From Stercorarius parasiticus (taxonomy: Eukaryota > Chordata > Aves > Charadriiformes > Stercorariidae), in NCBI GenBank assembly GCA_013396915.1, contig VWZL01004340.1, positions 620,001 through 684,000 of the forward strand: a stretch of 64,000 nucleotides of DNA, in the 5' to 3' direction. Within the stretch, counting starts at the first letter, position 1. Every line of letters begins with the position of its first letter. The notes beneath the pieces are model-generated. The model saw only the letters and a list, made by a program, of their open reading frames with translations, had not been told where the DNA came from and did no database searches. A program made the position numbers and the translations under genes. Of the stretch, positions 36,501 through 48,500 are shown piece by piece.

Positions 36501-39500
36501 GCTAACGAGAGATAAGCGGACGATCCAACGCACACAGTGCTGGGCTGAGAGGCTCGTCCCAGAGGAGCCCCGTTTCACATTTCCAGACTCGCTCCTCTGC
36601 AAATGACAGGGAATTAGAGCGACCTTGAAAACTCGACTCGGTGCAGCTTGAATCTGCAAGCAGAGAGCGTTAAACTCGCGTCCCTTTCCTGTCCGGGGAT
36701 GATAAACTTCTGTTCAATTTAAGAGCCTGACCTCGCTGTGGGCTGTCTGCGAGCGCCCTGCACCGCAGCAGACGCTTGTCCTATACTTAGTAAAAGCAGT
36801 GTGGAGGCGTTTGTTTTTCGAGATTAACACGTGCATCAACCAGAATCTTTCTTAGGCAGGACATAAGCAAAACTCCAGGTGGTTCAGGCTGACACGAAAC
36901 TGCTAGAAATGCAAATTGCTCACGCCGGCGCTGCGCAGGGGCGCCTGGAAACGCGTTCCCAAGGAAAAGCTTCAGCGCCCGGTGCAGGGTGAGGTCTTGG
37001 CCGGGAGGAGCAGGCTGACTCAGCAGAAGGCTCTTCAGGGTGAACAAAAAACAAATCTGCAGTAAAGCGGGGAGCTAGCAGAGGTCGGGCAGGTCAGAGC
37101 CGTGCTCTGGCTGCTCTGGGCTGCGCCTCTCGGTGCTGCTGAGGCCGGGGGAAAAGCCTGGCCAGGGGCTGCTGCACCTCGCCTGACTTTCGCCCACAGC
37201 CCCAGCAGAAACATTGCAAGATGGGATTTCTTCCAGCCTTTCCCCAGCGCAAGATCTGGCAGAGAACAAGCCATCTTCTCCGGAGAGCAGCGAACCCCCC
37301 TAGGATCCCTGCTCTGCTCATGCTGTACAGTTACAGAAAAAAAGGGGGAAGAGGGGGAAAAAAAAAAAAAAAAAACAAAAAAAAAAAGGGGGGAGAAGGG
37401 AAAAAAAAAAAAAAAAAAAAAAAAAGAAAAAAAGGGAAGAAAGCTGCCAGGCTGCTCCCGTGCAGCCAGAGGAGCCCGGGAGCGCTGAGCTGGCGGGGGG
37501 AAGATGCCAGCGCTCCACGCTCGCTGCAGCTTGACAGCTTTTTCTCTCCACAGCGATGACACCATCCCCTGCCCGGGGCACTCGCCAAACTCTTCAGAGC
37601 AAACGTCTGGCCCAACGGCGGGCTTTTACAAGGCTCCAACTGCAGGAAGTCTCTCCCTTCAGAAACCCTCTGCTTGCGATACACGTCCCGAGGAGAAAAG
37701 CAAACGGGCTCCTGGCTGGGCCATGAGGATGACTTTTGAAGACAGCGTTAAACCCTGCAGCAGCTCAGCACAGCACCTTGCCGGCACCGGTGCATGGGGA
37801 GGGCAGCAGCCGATGGGACCAAAGCATCCGTCCTCTGCAGGGCTGGGGTCGGAGCAGCTGCAAATGCCTGCAGCCGGCAGCGTGCGCTTCAAGTCCTGGC
37901 CACCTGTGCCCAAAGCATCCCCAAAGCATCTGGGATTGCCTGGCAAGAGCAACATCAGCCATCACAGCTGCTGCGTCCTGCCCAAGCCAGCTGGAGGCTG
38001 CAGACAGTGATTTAATGGAGTCCAGCCCCCCTCAGACCAGGCTTTTCCACCTAACACGGCTCTGCCCCATGACCCCACGCTGTGGCCGTCCCCTGTTCCA
38101 CCATCCATCAGCCCCAGCACCTGCAACATCTCTGCTGCTGCGCTCCCCTCCCAGTCCTTCCCCCGTCACCAGGCGCCGGGTCCTCGTTGTGCAGCTCTAC
38201 GAACACAGCTCAGCCCTCGTTCAAACACAGAACCCCTCTCCTCCGGCCGCTCCACCCCAACCACCGGATCATGCAATCCCACAGCGTGCTCCCATCCTGG
38301 GGTCTCTCACCATCCTGTCCCCTAATCGCTGTCCCCGTCCTGTCCTTGCCTCCACTGCCTACCCCAAACAGGCAACGGTCCACCTTAAGAAGGCTGGAGC
38401 TCAAGGGGCTCCACAGCTGGCTGAACTGCACAGCTGGAGAGGAAACCAAACATGGAGGGGGAGCTGGGGAAAGGTTCGATTCTTGACCTGTGCCTGTTTC
38501 TTCCATCAGATCTGGGATACAGCCTGGACTGCGAGGAAGAGGAGGGAGGAAGGGGGCAGATGGGCAGTGGCATTTACACATCCCTCTTCTTCCACCACTT
38601 CACGCTGAGAGCGAGTCAATCACCCCGTCCCCTGTACCGTTGGCTTACCCATCCCTGTGGTGCTCATGAGACTCCAAGAAGTTTGGGAAGGCCAAGGAAT
38701 ACCGTAATATATGACAGCGTTGAGGAGGGAATATCATCAGAGTAAATTAATGGTTCATGCTGCATTTTGGCACCATGGCCCTGAGTACAGCAGGATCTTC
38801 CATCATGGGGCAGCTGCCAAGATCTTCACATCCTGGCTGTCCTCCTGACTTTATAGCTTGTTACTGAGGTTCCCAGATTCCACCACATGCAATGGTAATC
38901 CTTGGAAATTTAGCATCGCCACAATTGCATCCGAAAGCAGGGATGTCACTTAGCCAAGGTATATTGAGTTTCTAATGGGGAGAAAACATCAATCCTTGGC
39001 AACCGCTGGATCACCATTTGGATAATAAGTATCAAGACAGTGTATGTCCGTCATCCAAATCCAAAATGTTTTTCACTGAGACGGGCAGAAGGCAGTATCA
39101 CATTTGTCCTTTGCGTCTTCAAAGGATGAGGCAAGGGAGTAGGAGCGATGCAAAGCAAGGGACCAAAACCCCCATGCTAAGGCAGTAACACTGACCAGAA
39201 ATCACTGAATGAGGTGAGCCTGAAAGGGAGCTCAGGCATATTTTGGAGTCTCCTGTGCTACAAGTGCTTTCAGTCTTTCCTTCGGAGCTTAAAAAGGCAA
39301 CGCACTCCCTCCCTCCGTTCCCCCTACAGCCCACCTTTTAGTGCTGTCCCATCAAAACTGAAGCTATTCTCTTGCAGCAGTGTGACATCGATACCGCAGC
39401 AGGATCTGGGGTTTCCATGACCTCTTTGGAAAAGGGAATAGATTTTAAAGCTGTGAATATTTAGGTGTACTAGTTGATTGTGAAGCCAGCCAGACATGTG

Positions 39501-42500
39501 TGAGGTGAGGGAAAGACTGGATCATGCCCATCCCAGACTTCTGGAAGCAGCAGTGAAAGAATTTGCTGTCTTGGCTGCAGAAACTCTTAATTACGGAAGG
39601 AGGTTCTCCGCAACCACAACAGCAAATCCAGTGCCTGAATTGAAGAGTTTGGCTAGGAGACAGGATTCAGGCAGTGACAAGCCTGCTAGGCTGACATCAG
39701 CATTACCAAGGCTTTAGAAAACAGTCTGAAGGAAAGAAAAAAAAAAAAGGTGTGGGTGCAACTGGATAGGTGAACGAAATCAGCATGGCATTTACTAAGC
39801 ACAGCTTATACCCATGCAACCTGAGCTGTCCATGAAATAAGTCGTTTCTGTAGATCAAGCATCTGTGGTAGATCTTCACCCAGATATACGTAACACATGA
39901 GATATGACATACCACAGGAAATATGTACTTCAAACAGAGATGAAGTTTAAAAGGTGAACTGTAAGGGACACAAGCAACTGGAAAGCAGGTGGCGTTTAAA
40001 TGGGAAATGCTGGGCAGAAGGCAGATTTCGAGTTAAATATCTCTAAGATTGGCTTTGGGATCAATATTTCAGGAATAATAAGTTGACATAAAAATAGAAA
40101 GATACTGATGATGGACAAAGCATTGAGAAAGGCTGCCATGGCAGAGAGAGACTGAATCACCAACCGGGGAAACTGAAGCTTCGTCCTGGACCAGGGGAGA
40201 GGAAGTTCAACAGAATTTCATTACGCAAGTTGGAATTCAGCAGTTTCTGCTCCTTTGCTGCTGGAAGTGGCAGGAGGTCCTGGATGCGTTAGTTCTGGGC
40301 TATCAGCTGCCGCTGTGACAGTCATAAAAAAGGCAAATGAAGTCCTGAAATATATCAGGTGAGGTATTTGCCATAGCAGCAAAAAAAGCATGAACACTAT
40401 TATCCACAACATTGGCGACCTTCACCTGCAGCACTGACGGCTCTGCTCTCCTGGGACCGGGGCAGATCCAGGCTGCTGAGAAGGGCTGCGAGGTGACCCG
40501 GTGATGCCAGCACTTGCTGCCCCACGGGAGGGTGCGAGGGCTGGGTGGTGCGTACAGGCTGAGCTGGGATGTGACTGTCCCCTGGGAACACCAGCAGAGA
40601 GGGACAGGAGGTGTTTCACACGCAGGACATCTTCATGCCCACTTGCCCAGGTGCCAAATAGGAAGAGGTTTGGAAACCCCAGATCAGTGGGAGTCTGGCT
40701 GAGATGCAGCGGGAGGAATCCCAACTCCTTTGGGGCTGGAGGATGGAGCTTTCAGGCATTTTCCAGGCTGGACCCTGGGGCCACAAGGAGCCAAAAGCTC
40801 CACTCATATCTCCAAAATGAAATGCTGGAGAGGGTTAAAACCTGGAGATTCGGTCGTTTCCAGCCAAGGGAAGTGAAGAGAGAGCACATGTGCCTGCACG
40901 TGAGTACGCACCCCAGAGGCCCCAAGGAGCTAATCCTGACCCCACCACTGTCTCACAGCCCCAGCTTCGCTTCCTGTTGTGTCTGCGCAAAACCTAAAAA
41001 AAGAGGAAAAAATAATTGCGGTGCCTGGCCACCCAAAATGATCAGGCTGAGTGCTAATTACAGCCTGCGACTCCCAAGCGGGTGAGTGGGACAGGTCCTT
41101 GCTCGTACCCTAGGAAGACCCAGCTCTCAGGGCAGCCCCCTCTTGGAAGGGGGATGCTCTCTCTCCGACCGAAAAAAAAGCTCTGACCCTGGGGGAGGTG
41201 GGGTATGAGTCTATCACATTTGTGATGGATTCACATTTGTGATGGATTCTGGATCTGAACATAGGAAAAGGTATCGGTGACACGAATTGACTGCCTGGCA
41301 CACATGGCACGTGTGCAGCTGAACTGCGTTCACAGGAGAAAGAAGAGTTTTCAGTGAGAAACAAATAAGAACAATATCTCCGCTTTTTACCAAAAGGGGA
41401 AGCAGCACCTGGAGGTCTTTAGTGTAGAGGGATCAGCACTTGCTTTAAGTCAGTCATTGGCAGAAATGAGGACCTGGATCTCTTTGTGGGCACAGCAATG
41501 AGCTTTTCCAGACTTTGCTGTTTTTGACTCTTCTCTGGCACCTGTCGTGGGTGAGGAACGAGTGCGTCAGTCCTGCCAGCGATGGCTCAGCCGTCCCTGA
41601 CTGCAGAAACGCAGCCCCGCTTCGTGAAGACACGCTCCTGGCTATTAAAATAACTGCACCCAAGAGACACGGAGAAGGATCCTGCCATCTAATTGAAGAG
41701 AAGATATTGAGACTGAGTTATTCAAAGCCAAATCATAGCTGCAGCCACTGGCTGCTGAATCTGTCCAATTTTCGATTTTAACATCCAAGAGGGGGAAAAA
41801 AAAAAAAAGAAAATAGAGTTTGACAGCAGCGGTGATAGATCCAGACAATTCCTGCAGTCTGAGCTCAGTTTTTCCTCCCAGTTTGATAGCAAAGCCTGGG
41901 ACACTGCCTGGTTGGCAGCTGGACACTTCGACATTGTGAGATTCTTTTCAAAACGAGGGTGATGTGGGAACCCAAACACCAAAATCCCACAGCAAACTCC
42001 AGACCCACTGACTTAACGTTGCTGACAGTAGTGACCACTGTTTGATGGAGAAGACGACCAAGTAAGCGACTGTTTGCTTTCTTAGGTGCCGCATTCATCT
42101 GTGAAGAAGTGTGGCAATTCTGGTGTTCGCATCCTTACGCATTTCAGAGATTTAGATTAGATACTAGGAAGAAATTCTTTACTAAGAGGGCGCTGGAACA
42201 GGTTGCCCAGAGAAGCTGTGGCTGCCCCATCCCTGGAGGGGTTCAAGGCCACATTGGACGGGGCTTGGAGCAACCTGGTCTGGTGGGAGGTGTCCCTGCC
42301 CAGGGCAGGGGGTTGGAACTGGATGGTCTTTAAGGTCCTTTCTGACCCGAACCATTCTATGATTCTATGACCCCGTCACACCGCTATGTTACAGGACTTG
42401 AGGCCGCAGTGTGGGTAATCCGGTGGATGGCAAACGCCGGAGACCTGGCTGAGGCTGCACGGGAGAGTGGCAGTGCCAACACAGGAGCTGTACCTCCCGC

Positions 42501-45500
42501 TCGGGGAGAGCCAAGAGCATCAGTCACAGCTAAGAACATTGATCCCTGAATCTGCAGGACATGACAGGCCTCTTTCTGCCCCCAAAAGCGAAACAACACC
42601 ACGACGACTGTGTACGAAGACCTCAAGCAAGTGCTTGTTCTGCAGTGCAGCCCCAACCACTGCCTTTCTGGGCACGCAGGGAGTTGGCAAGAGAGAACCA
42701 GGGGATGCCCGAGGCATCTCAGACTTGCATGGCAGCCTCCGGACCTGTGCCAAGGGCCTGCAGGAGCTGCTGGGGCTGGGAGGATTTGGGAGAAACTCTC
42801 TCAGGTAGCAGACCAAGTCTTTTCCTACATTGCCAGAGCTGAGGTTTGTCCCCCAGACAGCTGATGGGTATCTCTGGACTTGGTTTACACCCCAGCAGTA
42901 GGAGATTGTGCCCCCTGGGCACACTTGGAGGTAGCGGGCAGCATCCATGCCCCATTCTGGCAGGTACAATGGCAGCACAGCACATAGGAGACTACCTATT
43001 TTGGGGAGACGGAGCATTTCAAGGCGAACGGCAATATTCAGACAGGCACAGGCAATGGCAAAAATGAACCAGCCCTATGGAGAACAACCAAAAGAGATGT
43101 TTTCCGAACTTTTCCCCAGGCCTCTGTCAGGCACGGCACTGTTCCCCAAGCAGCTGCATTACAGAGAAGGGGAGAGCTCAAATACCGACCTGCAATAGCC
43201 CCCACCTTGCACAGCTTCCACATGGCGGCTAACAGATCCCTTTGGAGCGAGCGCTGTATTTGACCTCTTTCGTTCATCCTGGGGCTGTGCCAGCAAGTGG
43301 TGAGCAGGAGGAGTGAGGAGGGGAGCTGGAATCAACTCTAATATTTACAATACAAACACATGTTTCTTGTTCCAGACCAACATCCTCCGTAGCTTGCGAA
43401 ATGCCCCCTTCGCTCTTCCCATCTTTGCCTCCCTTTCCACGGTGTTTTTCTCCCCAGTTAGGGCTCGTTCAGCCTGTTCTGCCTCATGACAGTGTCCTCT
43501 TGCAGAGGCTCAGAACGGACACAGGTGACCATTCGTTCCCATCAGCAGGTGAGCAGTGAGTGACTCCTGTGCAGCAGGTTATGTGGACTTGGGCGACAGG
43601 TTGCCACCTAACGCCGCCTCGTGCAGGGTGGTCACAGGCAGACCCACCGCCGTCCGCCTCCGATATTCCCCCTGCTGACGAACAAGCCAGTAATATAGAA
43701 CCCAGGCTACTCCTGACAGCCTGCCCTCTGCTCTACGGGCCAAGCCTCGGTAAAGGCTGGCTGGCTCCGCATTTCTCTCTGCTGAGGTAGAGGTGGCGTA
43801 GAATCTGCTGGAGATGTCTGTCTCGGCTCACTTTTTAGGGAAAGGGAATAATCCTCCATTCTCCGTCAGACCTAGCCCTGCCAGCTCCTCTCCCATTGCC
43901 TGCAGCAGAGCAACAACCCGGAGCATCCTGGGGAGCAGCAGGACCTTCCCCTTGTTTGCTCCAGAGCATTTTCAGACATAGCAGAGCCAAGGATCAGGAT
44001 GAGCTAGGGACGGCTGAAAGAACTGCACAGGGTGCCCATGGGTCTGCACCAGGACCCAACTAATGCCCCGATCCTGCACACCTCTGCCTGGAGGGACAGG
44101 CAATGGGAGCATTACGAACAGGACCTCCAAGGGGAGCCCAAGGTCTGTAGCTGGTTGTACCCCTGCAAGGGTCCTGGAGGAAGTCCTTCCCAGATAGCCC
44201 AGCCAGGCTAACGAAGCCTATCAGAAGGGCAGGATTAGAGTCACCGTTGTGATCCTGCTTCCTTGAGCAGGTCAGCAGGAAGGCACATCCCTGTCCCCTG
44301 CAAAACCACCGTGTGATTTAATGGCATCCCTCCATGTCACCGGCTGAGCCACAACCCTGAGGCACTGGCATGGGACCTGGAAGCTCAACCACTGGATAAG
44401 TATCTTCTCTCACCAGCGTTGCATCCTAACTCTCAGGCTCAGAAATTGCCTCCAGGTAGCTTGGGCTTGGGCCATACAACTCTATTTTGAAGCACAGACA
44501 CCACCTGGATGTTGTCGGCCTCGTTATCCCCCATGGCAAAGCCCCATCTGCAGCCAGGCGCCATCTCTCACAAGGAGCATCGCAGCAGCTTGCCAGCTGT
44601 CACCGGGGTCACATCCCCCCAGGAGCATGGACAACCAAAATATGTCTGTTCTCGCAGGGATGGGGAGTAAAACACACACATGAGTCTGAAGCTCATCTGC
44701 TTGTCCATCAGCGAGCTTAATGAAGCATTTAATTTCTCTTACCACTACAAGACTGCTGCTACAAGTTTGTGCAAGGTTCAAGAGCACCCACATGACACGG
44801 TGGGCTGGAAAACACTTTGGGGCTGAGCAACAAATAGACCATTGGAAGTTTTGGCTCAGGTGGTGCAACACCCCCTTGTTTGGAGGTCCCGCTGAATCAG
44901 CCAAGCACAGGATCGTGCCCAGAGACACCGTGGTACCAGCAGCCCAGCCTGCCGGGACTGCTCCCCATGGGAAGGGAGAATGCTCCGGTCGGCGGCTCAT
45001 GTGGTCCTGACTTAAAGCTGTTTCATTCAGCAGAAGTTAAACCAACCGAGTGACTTGAACTTGGCTGGATCAGACAGAACCAAGTCCCAGCAGCACGGGG
45101 ATGCTTGAAAGCTTAGCTCAGGCTTTTTTTTCCCACCACTACACATTTTGTACCACCCCCCCCAGCCCTTTTAAACAGCCAAACCAAATAATTAACCCCC
45201 CACACACACACACACTCCCCTCGCCTGCCAGCACTTAGAAACTGCAGAGGGCTAAAACAGAGATGCGTTGTGAGGAGGTTACCCACAAAGCTCAGGTAAA
45301 AACCACAAACGAAAGCAGCTCGGAGGCAAACCTGAGCAGGGCAAGCAAGACAGGACGCGCACATGAGGAGGTGTACACCGAGAATAGCCCACGTACAACA
45401 GCCACCGCGACCTGCAGCAGCGAAAGACAAATCTCTCCCATCAGCTCGGATGGAGGAACCCACACACATTTCCATATGGGAGAAGGTGGTTTTGTGGCGC

Positions 45501-48500
45501 CAGGGTCACCCAGAAGTGATGTTTTAGCTGCCATGATAAAGTACCATTTCAGGGCAAGATGAGGGAGGGACGCAGAGGAGGGATGAAGGCTGCACAATGG
45601 TCCAGCCTCTTCCTCTTCTCCATACCTGGCTAAAACATGTCCCACCCCAATGGAGCCGATGAAAAGGGTCCTACCAGTCCCTATCACACAGACCCTCCTC
45701 CCCTGGAAATCTCCCCCTTTTCCCCAAATGACTCTCTTGGCTCTCTGGGAAGCTACTTAAGGCTGACTCCAAGCAGCCACAGATGGCTCTTGAAGGGTGA
45801 TGGGGCACCCCATCCCCAGCACCCCTTTTCAGACCATGTCTCTGCTGATGAGGCACTCCCCTGTGCCTCCTTCCCAGCCACGTTCCTCAGAAGAGGTACC
45901 ACAGGCAGCGACCTCTGAGGTGACACTTCCCATTCTGAGGAGGCCCAGCTGTACAAACCTCCTAGACAAGAGGGAAAGGAGCATTTTCCAACCTCCTTCC
46001 ACCAAATGCACACACTCCACAGCTACTGTCCCCTGGGACAAACCCTTCTGCAGCATTTCTGTCCTCAAACCACACAGTTCCTACACACACAGAGATCTGA
46101 AGGTACTGGGGATCCCCTGACCGCGCTGTTACAAGGTGCGCATGGGCTCTCCCCAGTGCCCAAGATTACTTCCTCTGGGAAGGAGATGAAAAGAGGTGTC
46201 ACCCCCTAAAAATACTACCCTTGTTTGCAGCAATTGCCACCTTGCAGCTCCTGCAGAGTCCCAGGGCTGTGTGGCACAACTGGATGGTGATGGCAGCCAG
46301 GCTCCCTGGCACTAATGACAGTCTCCTTCTAGCCAAGAAACACAGTCTAAGAGGGGACAATGAGTCACTATTTTACATGGGATAATTCGATGGACCGCGC
46401 TGCCTTTAACAGGAAAAATCGCTCACTCTTCTTGGTATGTGCTCTGCTGGCTGGAAGGCAGCGGTCCATGGGCAAGAGAGAGACAAGGGGTGTGATGCCT
46501 TCAGGAAATGTTAATTCAGGGTGTGGACGAAGGTCTTAAGCTGTTCTCTGTGGAAAGTGATGGACGGGAAGAGCCACGCAGAGGGGCGAGTACACGTCCT
46601 GCGCTCGTTCCAGCCAGACGGGGAACGGACGCGTCTGCCAGAAGCAGCAGTGGTTGTGCTGAATGCCTCGGGGTGGAAATGCACGGCTTCAGGGAACTGA
46701 AGTGGGACCAAAAGTCCAAGCACACCTGCCTCCACCTGTGCGTGAGATCCCTGATGTCTGTATGCAGCTGTCGGCTGTCTGGGAGCCCGTGCCTGGGGCG
46801 CACGGGACAGGAGTGCCTCTGGCATGTGGCATTGGGGGACGGAGCGGCATCCCTCGTCTGTCTGATACTGGGGCACTCACACCAGCCACAAAGTGCAAAT
46901 TACTCCCAGCACGGGGCCCTCACGCACAGAAACACGAGGGCAGACAGGCAAAAGGACAGCCCAGGAGCCCTAAGTGTGTTGCATGCACTCACGCGGTTTC
47001 CAGCCTGCTGGTGAGAGGCAGATGGATGCTCCCCGCTTCCTCGGTGTGGGGTTGCAGTGCCCCTTCTTCATGACTGTCACCTACCCATAACATTTCCATG
47101 CTTGATGATTTATGCTGGATGCAATAAAACTGCAGACAGCAGATACGGGGCATTCACTCAGCCTCCAGCGCAAAGTGCCACCAGCGCAAAGTGCCACCAG
47201 ACTCCAGGTTTCTCCGTCTGGATCCAGCTCAACGCAGACACATTGACTTTCATAGGAAAATGCCTCAGCCCAGCCTCCCAAATGCCGTGGCAACCTTTGT
47301 AGGGACAGCGATGCCACTGTGCCAAGGAACAACGGCAGACGCCTCCTGAAGGGCTGGCGAGACAGAGGCGGCAGCCTTGCAGCTGACCTGACCCCCTTCC
47401 CAACCGCAGTCTCCTCCTGACTGTCCCCCTTGCCACCGACTTTTCAGTATCTTCTCTTCTAGCTCAAACATGTCCCGACCAAGATCCTTACCAAGAATCA
47501 CACCTGAGCAGGGCTTTCTGACAGGTGACACACAGGGCTGGCACAGAAATGTGACAATAAGACCTATTTCACACCACCACCACCCCCGTCCTCCGCTGAA
47601 AGGATCCAGCAAATACCTCTCCAAGGGGCAGTTCCCACTCCGCAGGGTCTGCTGTCCCTTTGGCACAGACCATGGCTGGAGACGATGCTGGGCGAGCTCA
47701 ACCACTGCCGCACCGCAGCCTGCGTGCCCCATTCAGCGCCACACGGGGCACGGGATGGGAGGGGGGGCAGCGGGCCAACGTTCAGCGCTAGTTGGATTTT
47801 TCTCCAAACCACTAAAGAAAGAGGGGTCTCTGCTTGAAAGCGCTCCAAAGAAACCTGGCAAGCACTGCTGACAGTGTAATCCCCACTGTCCGTTTCTGTT
47901 AATCCTCTTAGTGCTTTAACAGGAACTGGTGGTGACTTCTCACCATCCCGAGCGTCAAGTGCTCCCAGGGTCTTGCTGGACCCCCTTGCAGCTCCCCCGC
48001 CGCCAGCGCCCTTCGGAGGGGCACGTCCCAGCACTGGCGTGTCAGAAAGAGACAATGGCCCCGTGTGTGCGTTTCGCTTTCTCGTGCCTGGACGACAAAG
48101 CCAGCCCCCAGAGCTCCCTGTTTGCAGTGCAAACTCAGCACTCCGGAGCTGAGAGATGATTTAGCGTTCCTGCCTCTGCAGCCAACTCCGTCTCGCATGT
48201 GCTGTGCACAACGGCTCAGGCAGCAGCCACGGAGGCGGCTGGGCGATTCGAGGGGGTGTCCTCAGATGTATGGATTTTTTTTAAGCTGCTACAAAAAAGA
48301 ACGTTAAAACTCCTGTCGTGAGATTGGGTCTGAACATCCTGCACTACTGCACATTTCTACTGCCTGTCACACACACTGGGCAGGAAAATAATTATCTTTC
48401 TAACTCGATTTTTTGCCATGTTTTCCCCCCGCCACCTAACAGGAGACTGCTCAGCCTTTAACAACTGCCTGGAAGAGACTCCTGAAACCTGAAATCCCTG

